The notes beneath the pieces were generated by a model. The model worked only from the letters and a program-made list of their open reading frames with translations. It searched no databases and was not told where the DNA came from. From DYKG01 sp964596185 (GTDB lineage: Bacteria; Muiribacteriota; Ozemobacteria; Ozemobacterales; Ozemobacteraceae): a stretch of DNA of 64,000 nt. Both the position numbers and the translations under genes were made by a program. The stretch is taken from assembly GCA_964596185.1 (NCBI GenBank), contig CAZQUE010000017.1, positions 7,721 to 71,720 of the forward strand, in the 5' to 3' direction. Shown in pieces: positions 1-9,900 of the stretch (position 1 is the stretch's first letter; each line of letters starts with the position of its first letter).

Positions 1-1719
1 ACCGGTCGGGAAAAGCGTCTCACCTCAGAAACCGCCAGAGATATCGGTGGTTTTTATTTCATCAATGAAGATGTTATTTCTTTCAGCCTTGACAAAGGCG
101 GAGATGAAAACTTCCGTCTTTACGGGGTGAACATCAAAACTGGAAAAGAGATCTGTTATACGCCTTTCGATGGTGTGCGCACTTACATTGTCGATGATCT
201 TGAAGATGATCCCGAACATGTGCTTATTGCCATGAACAAGCGCGACAAACGGGTAATGGATGTTTATCGTCTGACTCTTGCAGATGGCAAGCTTGAAGAA
301 GTAGCGCAGAATGACGGGACTATCGTGGGCTGGATGACCGATCATGATGGAAAGCTGCGCGGGGCTTTTTCCAAGCTCAATAATCGCGATCTGATCATGC
401 TTCGACCCGATGAAAAATCTGAGTTTAAGCCATTTTATCTTGCGCCGGAGGGTGACAAGGCTTCGCCGGTAATGTTCGATTTCGATAATCAGCATGTTAT
501 AGTTTCGACCAACGTGAACCGCGACAAATCGGCTTATGTAAAGCTTAGCCCGGGTGGAAACGAAGTTGAAGTGCTGTTCGAACATCCTGAAGTCGACGTC
601 GGAGCGATGATAGTTAATCGTGAGATGAAGAAAATTCAGGGGTTTGGCTATGTGACCGATAAGCTTCATCATGAGATCATCGACCCTGAATTTGCCGAGA
701 TCATCGATTCGGTAAAAGCCAGATTTCCTGGCCAGAGTGTTTCTTACCGTGATGCTGATAAACTGCAGAACAAGCTGCTTTTTCTCGTATTTTCAGATGT
801 CAATCCCGGCGAATATTATCTTTATGAAAAAGCTGGGAAAAAGCTGACCAAGCTGGTTGACACGCAGCCCTGGATCAAAAAAGATCTGCTCAGCAATTGT
901 AAGCCGGTAAAATTTATGAGCCGCGACGGAAAAACTGAATTAAATGCATATTTGACCTTGCCAAAAGACTTTCCCCGGCCATTGGGCGCAATAATCAATC
1001 CTCATGGTGGTCCTGCCGCCAGAGATCATTGGGGCTTCAATCCTGAAGTTCAATATCTTGCCAATCGTGGTTACGCGGTTTTACAAATTAATTATCGTGG
1101 CTCGACCGGCTATGGAAAATATTTCCAGGATCTTGGTATCAAGCAATGGGGTCGGGGTTACATGCAGCACGATCTTAGCGATGGGGCTGAGTGGCTGGTG
1201 AAGCAAGGAATCATCGGTAAGGACAAGGTTGCCATCTATGGTGGTTCTTATGGCGGTTATGCAACTCTGGCCGGAATGACCTTTACGCCTGAGCTCTATT
1301 GCTGCGGTGTCGATAACGTTGGGCCTTCAAGTCTTATAACGCTTCTTAGCTCCATACCTCCTTACTGGGAACCTCTTAAGAAAGATCTTTATCGACGGGT
1401 GGGAAATCTTGAGACCGAAGCTGATTTTCTCAAGAGCATTTCTCCGTTGTTCTTTGTTGAAAACATTAAAAAGCCGCTGATGGTGGTTCAGGGAGCAAAC
1501 GATCCGCGAGTTAAAAAGCAGGAGGCGGACCAGATTGTCGCGGCCATGAAGGCTAAAAACATTCCGGTTTACTATCTACTCAAAGAAAACGAAGGTCACG
1601 GTTTTCATAACGAAGAAAACCAGATCGAGTTTTATAAGTATCTCGAAGCCTTTTTTGCTCGATATCTTGGTGGTAAAAGCCTTACCCCAGAAAACACAAT
1701 AGATCGTCTCAAGCATTGA
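1..1719 (+). CDS. S9-family prolyl oligopeptidase-like serine peptidase, 5' truncated by window edge
   Basis: The reading frame is open from base 1, so the true start lies upstream; the first internal start codon (GTG at 127) is not the gene start. The visible 572 residues hold the end of a beta-propeller-type N-terminal region and a complete C-terminal alpha/beta-hydrolase domain. The nucleophile motif GGSYGG has its Ser codon at 1246-1248, followed by the acid in QGANDPRV (Asp codon 1501-1503) and the His in NEGHGF (1597-1599), the usual S9 triad order. Family members cleave oligopeptides after proline or release acylated amino acids; the substrate cannot be told here. No signal peptide can be judged because the start is missing. 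A terminator-like hairpin follows the stop. Confidence 0.9.
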   Translation, partial: TGREKRLTSETARDIGGFYFINEDVISFSLDKGGDENFRLYGVNIKTGKEICYTPFDGVRTYIVDDLEDDPEHVLIAMNKRDKRVMDVYRLTLADGKLEEVAQNDGTIVGWMTDHDGKLRGAFSKLNNRDLIMLRPDEKSEFKPFYLAPEGDKASPVMFDFDNQHVIVSTNVNRDKSAYVKLSPGGNEVEVLFEHPEVDVGAMIVNREMKKIQGFGYVTDKLHHEIIDPEFAEIIDSVKARFPGQSVSYRDADKLQNKLLFLVFSDVNPGEYYLYEKAGKKLTKLVDTQPWIKKDLLSNCKPVKFMSRDGKTELNAYLTLPKDFPRPLGAIINPHGGPAARDHWGFNPEVQYLANRGYAVLQINYRGSTGYGKYFQDLGIKQWGRGYMQHDLSDGAEWLVKQGIIGKDKVAIYGGSYGGYATLAGMTFTPELYCCGVDNVGPSSLITLLSSIPPYWEPLKKDLYRRVGNLETEADFLKSISPLFFVENIKKPLMVVQGANDPRVKKQEADQIVAAMKAKNIPVYYLLKENEGHGFHNEENQIEFYKYLEAFFARYLGGKSLTPENTIDRLKH

Positions 1720-1740
1720 TTTTGTCTGAATGAAAAAGAG

Positions 1741-1774
1741 GCTGCATCTTAAGCAAGGTGCAGCTCAGTTTTTA
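1741..1774 (+). terminator. Intrinsic terminator after the S9 peptidase
   Basis: Stem GCTGCATCTT / AAGGTGCAGC (one G-U pair) with a 4-nt loop, followed by a T-rich run, 21 bases after the stop codon. Confidence 0.6.
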
Positions 1775-1820
1775 GTTGCAGGCAAATCTTTTTAAACAAG
1801 TTGATTGAATTATTGCGAAA

Positions 1821-2447
1821 TCATTTTGGCGTGAAGCGAACTCCTTTAAAGCATGGCAGACCAGTCTGAGGATTGGTTTGAATCTCGGGGTTGCCTTTGC
1901 CCAGAAGCGCCGGTTGTTGTTTTATATCGGCGATTTCTCCTGCGAATCTGGCCAGCCGCAACAGATCGTTGTGCGGAGATTGGGAAAGTGAATAACTGAG
2001 GCAGATTTTGAAGGTGCTGCCGTCATCAAAAAGAAAAATCAGACTATGTGAGGTGGCATGAGTTCTGACGCTTTCAAAATCGCATTTAATGCCAAGGTCT
2101 ATTATGCGCTCGATCTTTTCCTTTTTGAACAGGTATTTGAAACCGTAGAAATCAAGGTAGAAATTCAGTCCATCGATTTGATCAAGGTTTACTGAAAGAA
2201 ATTCCGGCCTTTCGAGAATGAAGATGAGAATAATCAGGAAGAGTCCTAAAAAAAAGGAAATGGCACCAATTTCGAAAGAAATGTTCGTTTCGTCGAGTGC
2301 TGCGAGCATCAGTGGCGCAATCAGCATTACCGGGCCAAAAATTTTGCTCATTACCGATATTCTGGCACGATTAAGAGCTCCCCAATAGAATTTAAGACTT
2401 TTATTCCGGTAATCGGGGAGCTCGTAAGTGCGAATGCCAAAGATCAT
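1821..2447 (-). CDS. Hypothetical two-TM membrane protein
   Basis: A 208-residue protein with two adjacent hydrophobic segments (about residues 33-50 and 60-78) and a cytoplasmic-looking C-terminal half of mixed polarity. The ATG overlaps the stop of the upstream S9 peptidase gene by four bases, so the two are probably translationally coupled. The topology (paired helices, then a soluble domain) resembles small PH-like membrane proteins of unknown role, but no family could be assigned. The C-terminus is rich in Pro, Gly and Gln. The function is unknown; any link to peptide processing rests only on the operon. Confidence 0.7.
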   Translation of the reverse strand: MIFGIRTYELPDYRNKSLKFYWGALNRARISVMSKIFGPVMLIAPLMLAALDETNISFEIGAISFFLGLFLIILIFILERPEFLSVNLDQIDGLNFYLDFYGFKYLFKKEKIERIIDLGIKCDFESVRTHATSHSLIFLFDDGSTFKICLSYSLSQSPHNDLLRLARFAGEIADIKQQPALLGKGNPEIQTNPQTGLPCFKGVRFTPK

Positions 2448-4471
2448 TTAAGCCAGTTTTTCCACCAGTCGAGAATCTGTTGCAGACGGTGAATACGCAG
2501 GTCTGGCGGACCGCAGCGGCTCATGCCATGGCTGGTGCTGCGCGGATATCTTACCAGGCGGGTGGGAACTCCAAGCACCTTGAGAGTGGTAAAGACCTGC
2601 TCGGCTTGTTCGACATTGCAGCGCAGGTCGCCCTCACTGTGAATGATCAGGGTCGGGGTTTTCACATTGCCGAAATACTTTAGTGGCGATTGGCGCCAGA
2701 AGTCATCAATTCGATCCCACCAGTTGCCGGGCCAATAAGTGTCGGGAAGAGTGGTAAAGTCGCTGCTGCCCATCATGCTCAGCATGTTAAAAACACATCG
2801 GTCGGTGATGGCCCCGGCAAATTCATCGGTATGGCCAATGATCCAGTTCGTCATGTAACCGCCGTAACTGCCGCCCATTACGCCCATCTTTTTGCTGTCG
2901 ACATATTTTTGCTTTTTGATGTGCTCTATCACCGCCTGCATGTCGATCCAGTCTTTGTCGCCCCAGTTGCCGGCAATGGCGTGACAATGAGCTTCGCCAT
3001 AGCCCTTGCTGCCGCGGGGATTGCTGAAATAAACCGTGTAGCCCGCCGTCGCCAGAACCTGAAATTCATGAAAGAAGGCATTGCCGTAAAGAGCGTGTGG
3101 GCCACCATGTATTTCCAGGACAGCAGGGTATTTTCGCCCGGATTTGAAACCTAGAGGTTTCATCTCCCAGACTTGAATAGAATTGCCATCAGCCGAATTA
3201 ATCCAGGTTGCTTTTGGCTCTATCAGCTCAAGTGAACCAAGCAATTCATCGTTGAAACCGGTAAGCTTTTTGAGACTCAACTTGTCTTTTTGCAGCTTTG
3301 CAAGATAGAGATCACCAGGGTTGAGCGGAGTTCCTTTGATGATCGGCAACAAACTGCCGTCTTTGCTGAAGTTGCTTAGCGAGAATGTGCCGATGCCGCT
3401 GGTGAGAAACTCGAATTTGTCGCCTTTGGCTGAAATGCGTGAAACATGACGGTCACCATGCCAGCCAAAATTGCAGTAGATATATCTGGAATCATTGCTC
3501 CAGCAGATGAATGAGCCGAAAGCCGCTTCTGCGGTATCGCCGATGACCGTTGCACCAAGGCAATAATCATCTTTTTCTGTTAAACATTTGAATGAACCTT
3601 TGTTTATGTCATAAACATAAAGATGATCGTTTTGTGAGGCCCAAACGGCAACTTTGCCGATGCGTCCGGAAAAGGCGATAGATTTGCCATCGGGAGACCA
3701 GGCAACGTTGCTCAATGCACAATCTTTTCGCCCGGCCAAAGCTTTTTCTTTGCCGGTCTTTACGTCGATAAAATAAAGCCAGCTGCGAGTGGGAGCAAGC
3801 ATCGATTCTTTTTCAAGATTGGCGATTACAACTATTTTTTTGCCATCTGGCGACCAGGACCATGCGCCCGGGCCATCCGGGGCCTTGTTAAACAAGATGC
3901 GATGTTTTCCGGAGGCTATATCAATCAGGTAGAGTTGAAACCTTTGATTGTTGAAAAAGCCGTCGCCATCGAGGCGATACCAGATCTTGTCGACAACCAT
4001 CGGTGGAGTGCTCAATCCGTTTTCTTCGCGTTTTTTCTGTTCACTTTTGCAAAGCTCATTGGCAACCGGGCGAAACTTGAACCCAATTTGCTTGCCGTCC
4101 GGGGACCATTTCAGGTCGGTTACCGCACCCTCCTCAAGTCTGGACAAAGGCGTGGCTTCACCACCGTTGAGTTCGATCAGCCAAATTTGTGACAGGCCGT
4201 CTTTGTCATTGCGAATAAAAGCTATTTGTTTGCCATCGGGTGACCAGCGTGCGGCGCGGTCGGCTTCGCCATTAGTAAACTGTCGGCTTAGGCCGGATTT
4301 GCAGTCGGTGAGCCAGAGGCTGCGACATACCTTGTTTTTGTCGTTGGTATGTGATCGAGAAAACAGGATGAAATTGCCGTCAGGCGATATTTGCGGATCG
4401 CCAACGCCAATGAAGTTTTTCAAATCATCAGTTGAAATTTTGCGCTTTTTGCTTGTTTTGCCTGCCGGCAT
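2444..4471 (-). CDS. S9-family peptidase (acylaminoacyl-peptidase/DPP-like) with TolB-type propeller
   Basis: 675 residues. The N-terminal two-thirds carries repeated WSPDGK / SPDGN motifs of a WD40-like (TolB/PD40) beta-propeller. The C-terminal third is an alpha/beta-hydrolase: MGGSYGGYM with nucleophile Ser about residue 535, the acid in HSEGDLRC, and the His in STSHGMSR. This architecture is typical of S9C acylaminoacyl peptidases, which hydrolyse short peptides admitted through the propeller. There is no signal peptide, so it is probably cytoplasmic. It is the middle gene of a three-gene minus-strand operon: three bases after the 140-residue upstream gene and overlapping the membrane protein by four. 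It is a distant relative of the S9 gene at the window start, not a recent duplicate. Confidence 0.92.
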   Translation of the reverse strand: MPAGKTSKKRKISTDDLKNFIGVGDPQISPDGNFILFSRSHTNDKNKVCRSLWLTDCKSGLSRQFTNGEADRAARWSPDGKQIAFIRNDKDGLSQIWLIELNGGEATPLSRLEEGAVTDLKWSPDGKQIGFKFRPVANELCKSEQKKREENGLSTPPMVVDKIWYRLDGDGFFNNQRFQLYLIDIASGKHRILFNKAPDGPGAWSWSPDGKKIVVIANLEKESMLAPTRSWLYFIDVKTGKEKALAGRKDCALSNVAWSPDGKSIAFSGRIGKVAVWASQNDHLYVYDINKGSFKCLTEKDDYCLGATVIGDTAEAAFGSFICWSNDSRYIYCNFGWHGDRHVSRISAKGDKFEFLTSGIGTFSLSNFSKDGSLLPIIKGTPLNPGDLYLAKLQKDKLSLKKLTGFNDELLGSLELIEPKATWINSADGNSIQVWEMKPLGFKSGRKYPAVLEIHGGPHALYGNAFFHEFQVLATAGYTVYFSNPRGSKGYGEAHCHAIAGNWGDKDWIDMQAVIEHIKKQKYVDSKKMGVMGGSYGGYMTNWIIGHTDEFAGAITDRCVFNMLSMMGSSDFTTLPDTYWPGNWWDRIDDFWRQSPLKYFGNVKTPTLIIHSEGDLRCNVEQAEQVFTTLKVLGVPTRLVRYPRSTSHGMSRCGPPDLRIHRLQQILDWWKNWLK

Positions 4472-4474
4472 CGA

Positions 4475-4897
4475 TTATTTTCCTTTCTGTCTGGCAATAT
4501 GTTCTTTGATTGCCTTATACATCGGTGTGAAAAAGGGTTCGCCGATTATTTCCGGATCAACTCTTTTATAGACTGAATTGATCGGGAAAACGATGCTGCC
4601 GCTGTGATCGTCAACCAATGCCATTTCAAGACCAAGGTCGTCTTCGACCATTTTCCAGCTGAATTCAAAATCTTTTTTGATTAGCTCACCCAAAAGTGAA
4701 CCCAGGCCATTGGCGATCTGTTCGCGGGAGAATTTTTCCGGACTTTTGGTCCAGGCGATGAATGCTTGATCAAGGTTTTCGGCTGATATTTTTCCGGTTC
4801 CAGCACCGAAAGCTTTTACAATATCCTGGCCGAGTTGAACATCGGCGGCAAGTTGCTGGCTCTGTTTGTCGGTGAAAGTGGCAATCTGGTGCGACAT
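4475..4897 (-). CDS. Small soluble protein, DUF3806-like
   Basis: A 140-residue soluble protein, first gene of the S9 peptidase operon. The central stretch (about residues 60-115) has a helix ending in GLGSLLGELI, then a W and a beta-rich part ending in FPINSVYKR. This pattern recalls the DUF3806 family (short helix, G-x-x-L-G, then an F-P-x-x-x-x-x-K motif). The resemblance is from memory and unverified. The role is unknown. A good promoter -10 lies about 40 bases upstream. Confidence 0.65.
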   Translation of the reverse strand: MSHQIATFTDKQSQQLAADVQLGQDIVKAFGAGTGKISAENLDQAFIAWTKSPEKFSREQIANGLGSLLGELIKKDFEFSWKMVEDDLGLEMALVDDHSGSIVFPINSVYKRVDPEIIGEPFFTPMYKAIKEHIARQKGK

Positions 4898-4925
4898 TTT
4901 AATAATCCCTTTTCTTTAAGTCTGT

Positions 4926-4947
4926 TGTTATGTTAAAGATTATAACA
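4926..4947 (-). promoter_or_regulatory. Promoter -10 with inverted repeat ahead of the S9 operon
   Basis: On the minus strand a perfect TATAAT lies at 4939-4944, about 42 bases upstream of the ATG at 4897. The -35 match is poor. The inverted repeat TGTTAT / ATAACA (10-base spacer) overlaps the -10 and could be an operator for an activator or repressor. Confidence 0.4.
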
Positions 4948-5046
4948 GAACGAGAAAAAAAGCACACAGCATCGAATTGGTTTGTTGCCTTGCAGCGCAA
5001 ACGCAAAATTAAATCAAGGAAAAGCTGAAGGCTCTGCAAATTTTGC

Positions 5047-5075
5047 TTGACACAATGCAGCAAAATCGGTTAATT
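5047..5075 (+). promoter_or_regulatory. Probable sigma70-type promoter of acetate kinase
   Basis: A consensus -35 TTGACA (5047-5052) is followed after 17 bases by a weak -10 TTAATT (5070-5075). A Shine-Dalgarno-like GAAGGGAG precedes the ATG at 5108. Confidence 0.4.
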
Positions 5076-5107
5076 GTTTGGCAAAGGAATGAAGGGAGAA
5101 CGATTCA

Positions 5108-6382
5108 ATGGTCGGTCCTGATGGTAGAGAATGTAAGCTTGTTCTGGTCTTGAACTGCGGCAGTTCTTCACTAAAGTATGAAGTTGTCAGAATGCCGCAT
5201 CGGCAAAGCCTTGGTAAAGGACTAGTCGAACGTATCGGCGAGGAAAAGGGACTGCTCGAGCAAAAATCCGGTGAGAAAAAGCTGATTATCGAACAGCATA
5301 TCTCCGATCATAAACAGGCCCTTGAATTGGTGGTCAGAGCCCTGGTCGATTCTGAAGAGGGTCTTGTCGAAACGGTTGAAGACATTGCCGGAATCGGGCA
5401 TCGCGTCGTTCATGGCGGTGATAAATATGCTTCTTCAGTTACAATCGATGAAGAAGTAATTGCGGCTATCGATGAATTTATCGAGCTTGCGCCATTGCAC
5501 AATCCGCCTAATCTGACCGGCATCAAGGTCGCCAGGGAAGTTTTTCCAAAAGTGCCTCAGGTTGCGGTTTTTGATACTGCATTTCATCAGACGATGCCGC
5601 CGCAGGCATATCTTTACGGTATCCCGCGTAAGTTTTATGAGGATTTCAAGATCCGTCGATATGGTTTTCACGGCACTTCCCACCGTTATGTGTCGGCCCG
5701 GGCGATGAATATATGTAAACGGCATCCGACCAATACCAATCTGATATCCTGTCATCTTGGCAACGGCGCATCGATCACCGCTATCGCACACGGTAAGTCT
5801 ATCGATACTTCGATGGGTTTTACTCCTCTGGAAGGTCTGATTATGGGCACCCGCTCCGGCGATTTCGATCCGGCCATTTTTGCTTATCTTCTCGACCGTG
5901 GCTATACCGCCAAAGAATTGTTGAACATTCTCAACAAAAAAAGCGGTCTTCTGGGGCTTTCAGGTATTTCCAACGATTTGCGCGATCTTGAAAACGAGGC
6001 TGAAAAGGGTAATCAGTTGGCCAAAGAAGCGCTAAACAGCTATGCCTACCGGGTCAGAAAGTATATTGGTGCTTATGCTGCGAACCTGGTGAAGCTCGAC
6101 CTGTTGGTTTTCACCGGCGGAATCGGACAAAATGGCTGGAAAATGCGTGAAAGAATCTGTCATCGTCTTGAAAATCTCGGTATATGTATGGATTTCCGGC
6201 TGAACAAGGAAAAAGGCAGTCGAGAAGGCGTGGTTTCAGAAGCCTATTCGCCGGTAACCGTTGTCGTAATTCCCACCAATGAAGAATTGCAGATAGCTAT
6301 TGATGTTTATGAACTGGCCTTCGGTGGTGATGAAGAATACCGCCGCCGCGAATCCGATCTGCTGGTTGGCTTTGAAGAGTGA
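5108..6382 (+). CDS. ackA: Acetate kinase
   Basis: Interconverts acetate + ATP and acetyl phosphate + ADP in the cytoplasm, giving substrate-level ATP or acetate activation. It shows the family signatures in order: VLNCGSSSLKYEV near the N-terminus, GHRVVHGG, VFDTAFH, RRYGFHGTSH, SCHLGNGAS, GTRSGDFDP and FTGGIGQNG. The 424 residues are slightly longer than typical (about 400) because of an N-terminal extension of some ten residues and a charged C-terminal tail. The ATG is preceded by GAAGGGAG. No phosphotransacetylase gene is present in the window. The stop overlaps the GTG of the downstream methyltransferase, so the two are coupled. Confidence 0.97.
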   Translation: MVGPDGRECKLVLVLNCGSSSLKYEVVRMPHRQSLGKGLVERIGEEKGLLEQKSGEKKLIIEQHISDHKQALELVVRALVDSEEGLVETVEDIAGIGHRVVHGGDKYASSVTIDEEVIAAIDEFIELAPLHNPPNLTGIKVAREVFPKVPQVAVFDTAFHQTMPPQAYLYGIPRKFYEDFKIRRYGFHGTSHRYVSARAMNICKRHPTNTNLISCHLGNGASITAIAHGKSIDTSMGFTPLEGLIMGTRSGDFDPAIFAYLLDRGYTAKELLNILNKKSGLLGLSGISNDLRDLENEAEKGNQLAKEALNSYAYRVRKYIGAYAANLVKLDLLVFTGGIGQNGWKMRERICHRLENLGICMDFRLNKEKGSREGVVSEAYSPVTVVVIPTNEELQIAIDVYELAFGGDEEYRRRESDLLVGFEE

Positions 6383-6990
6383 CAAAAACACTAAGTTTTT
6401 ACGAAAGTAACGCGAGCGAGCTGAGCGCAAGATATGAAGGCGCTCAGCTCGCTTCTTTTTATCAGGCTCAGGATCAGTTTTTTTCTTTGGGGGCCCATCT
6501 TTTGGAGATAGGGTGCGGATCAGGGCGCGACGCTGCGCGGGCCATAAGTCGCGGTTATCTAGTCGAGGCCATCGACGGTTCTGAAAATCTTCTTGCTGAA
6601 GCATTGCGACTTCACCCAGAACTGGAAGGGCACTTGCATTTGTTGAAATTGCCGGCAATTTTGCCTTTTGCCGACGGTTGTTTCGATGGTTTTTACTCGG
6701 TTGCATGTCTGATGCATTTTTCAGACGAAGAATTGAATAGAATACTGGCCGAATTGCACCGAGTCTTGTTTCCAGGCGGTCGTGGCCTGGTTTCGGTGCC
6801 GGCTCGCCGTGACGATGTCAGTCATGACGGTGTCGACGAGCATGGTCGAGTTTTCAACGTGCTGCCTGCGGAGGGTTGGGTGGCCATTTTCCAGAAGAAC
6901 GGCTTCAAGGCCCGGCACGGGCAGGAAGAGCCAGACGGTGCCGGCCGTGATGGTATCAGCTGGATAAGCTACTTTCTCGAACGCTTTTAG
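6379..6990 (+). CDS. Class I SAM-dependent methyltransferase
   Basis: 203 residues with a Rossmann-type methyltransferase fold: motif I LEIGCGSGRDA (about residues 40-50), acidic end of beta-2 in VEAIDGS, and a later FSVACLMH-like motif (YSVACLMHFSDEE). This is the methyltransferase_11/25 pattern. The substrate is unknown. The GTG start overlaps the acetate kinase TGA (GTGA). The last 35 bases overlap the 3' end of the convergent cusA-like gene, an unusually long antisense 3' overlap. Confidence 0.88.
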   Translation: MTKTLSFYESNASELSARYEGAQLASFYQAQDQFFSLGAHLLEIGCGSGRDAARAISRGYLVEAIDGSENLLAEALRLHPELEGHLHLLKLPAILPFADGCFDGFYSVACLMHFSDEELNRILAELHRVLFPGGRGLVSVPARRDDVSHDGVDEHGRVFNVLPAEGWVAIFQKNGFKARHGQEEPDGAGRDGISWISYFLERF

Positions 6991-9900
6991 CTTTTAGTTG
7001 CAGCTCTTTGAGCCAGCAATAACCTATCGGCACGACGAACAGGGTCAGCAGCTCAATACACATGCCGCCAAAGGTGGGGATGGCCATGGGTATCATCACA
7101 TCTGCGCCGCGACCATTAGAGGTCAAAACCGGCAATAAAGCCAATATGGTCGTCGCGGTCGTCATCAGGCAGGGGCGAATTCTCTTCAGTCCGGCCTCTA
7201 AAACCGCTTCGCGAATCTCTTTAACATTGTCGGGGTAATTCTTTTTGAAGTTTTCATCAAGATAGGAAGCCATGACGACACCATCATCACTGGCAATGCC
7301 GAACAAGGCGATGAAGCCAACCCAGACCGCGATGGAAAGATTCATTGCCTGCATGTTCAAAAGCTCGCGAAAATCAATTCCGAAAATCGAGAAGTTGAGA
7401 AACCAGCTTTGGGAGTAGAGCCAGATCATAATGAAGCCGCCTGACCAGGCTATACCGATTCCGGCAAAAATCAAAAACGTGACCGGCACCGAGGCAAATT
7501 GCAGATAGAGGATGAGGAAAATCAGCAGCAGACTAAGTGGTAGAACCACCATGAGTTTCTTTTCTGAGCGTACCTGGTTTTGGTAGTTGCCGATGAATTT
7601 GAAGCTGGTGTTGGCAGGAAGCACAAGTTCTCCTGCTTCGATGCGCTTTTGCAAAAGTGCTGCTGCAGTCTCAACCACGTCAGTTTCAGCAAAATCCGGG
7701 AGCTTGTCGAAGATAACATAGCCGACCGGAAAGGAGTTTTCGCTTTTGAGCGCCTGCGGGCCACGAACGAATGAGATTTTTGTGATGTCGCCAAGGGGAA
7801 TGAATTTTCTGTCGGCCGTAGCGACCGGGATGCTTTTGATCAGTTCGGGGCTGTCGCGCAGCTCACGCGCAAAGCGAAGTCTGATGCCATAGCGCTCACG
7901 CCCTTCGACCGTCTGGGAAAGGGTTTTGCCGCCCAGGGCGACTTCGATGACGGTTTGCAGGTCATTAACTCTTATGCCGTGCCTGGCCGCGGCTTCGCGG
8001 TCGATTTCGATTTCAAGGTAGGGTTTGCCGACGATTCGATCGGCTGAAACTGTTGTTGCATCGATGCCGGGGACAGTTTTCAATTCTTTTTCCAGGACAA
8101 AACCAAGCTTTTCTACGGTTTCGGGATCGGGGCCGGTTATTTGCAAGCCCATCGGGGCTCTGATACCGGTCTGCAGCATAACAAGCCTGGCTGCAATGGG
8201 TTGCAGGCGCGGCGCTGAAGTTGTTCCCGGAATGGCACTTACTTTGACGATTTCGTTCCAGATGTCGTCGGGAGCCTTGATGTGATCACGCCATTGTCTT
8301 CGTCGCAAGCCGGTTGTCCGGTCGGGTTCTGAATATTCGGGAACGTATGAAATGATTGTTTCAATCATTGATATGGGCGCCGGGTCAAGCGGCGAATCGA
8401 CACGCCCGATTTTTCCGACCACCGAATCGACTTCGGGAATTGCTCTGATTGCGATGTCCTGTCGGCGCAAAACGTCGAGGCATTCGCTCAAACTGGCGTG
8501 TGGCATAGTGGTGGGCATGAGAAGATAGCTGCCTTCATCAAGTGGGGGCATGAATTCGCGACCCAGGCCGGGGAAAGCGGCGCTTCCGAACTGCCACAAC
8601 CTTGATTCGGTAAGGTTAAGAGCGGATACTCCGATTTTTTCAAGAGCCCAGGGGAAGACAGCGTTAACTCTGGCAAAGCCCAGCCAGATATTGAGCCCAA
8701 GCAAGAGCACAATAAGCGGTGCCAGAAGAAAGGTTTTTTTGTGATCGAGAAACCAGCTCAGCATTTGCCCGTAATGTTTTAAAAACAGCTTGAATCCAAG
8801 CAAAACCGAGCCGGCTGTAAGAATGACCGCTACCAGATTGATGACAAAGCCGCGACCATAACCCAGCGGCATCCAGATCCAGCTCAGATAAATTGCTGCG
8901 ACCATGGCAAGGAACATCGGCCCCCAGAATGCAGCTGACTCTCGCAACCTGGCCGGCAATTTTTCCCATAAAAGACCGATTACTCCGGATATGAAAAGTA
9001 TCAGGCCGGGGACCCATAAGAAGAACATGGTTATCAGGCCGGCGGCGGTCAGCGCCAGAAATCTCAAATCGAAACCCCGTTCTTTTCGCTTGAAAAGCAC
9101 GGTTGCGGCGACGGGTATGAATATCAGGGCAATAAACAACGATGAAATCAAAGCAAAGGTTTTGGTCCAGGCCAGTGGTGAGAAAAGCTTGCCTTCGGCG
9201 CCGCTCATGGCAAACACAGGCAAAAAGCTCACTACCGTCGTGGCAACCGCTGTAATTACCGCCGAACCGACTTCGACGGCGGCATTGTAAATAGAAGAAC
9301 CGGTTGAAGTTTCTTTGTCTTTGTCCTGCTCAAGGTGAGCGATGATGTTCTCGCAAAGGATGATGCCCATGTCGACCATAGTGCCGATGGCGATGGCAAT
9401 ACCGGCAAGAGACATGAGGTTGGCGCCGACATCGAAAATTTTCATGGCGATAAAGGTCATCAGCACCGCCAGAGGCAACAGACCCGAAATGAGCAGGCTC
9501 GAGCTGAGATGTAAAAGAATGACGATAACGACCATAATCGTGATCGTAATCTGCTGAGAAAGTGCGTCTTGAAGAGTTTGCAGGGTCTCATTGATGAGTT
9601 TGGTACGGTCGTAAAAGGGAACTATTTTTACCTGGCTTTTAGTGCCGTCTTCAAGCGTTTTAAGCGGAAGCCCGGGCGCAATTTCGACAATTTTTTCTTT
9701 AACTTTGCCGATTACTTCGAGCGGATTAGCGCCGAATCTCGTCACTACTACGCCACCGACGACTTCGGCTCCTTCCTTGTCGAGTGCGCCGCGACGTCGT
9801 GCCGGACCTGAGACGACTTTGGCAACCTCGTCTATGGTTATTCCGACGCCGTTGACCGATTTGATTACTGATTTTTTTAAGTCTTCGTTTGATTTTACAA

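Noticed and set aside
127..1719. GTG at 127 as start of the first S9 peptidase
   Set aside because: The frame is open back to base 1 and the upstream codons read as normal protein, so the gene is cut by the window edge.
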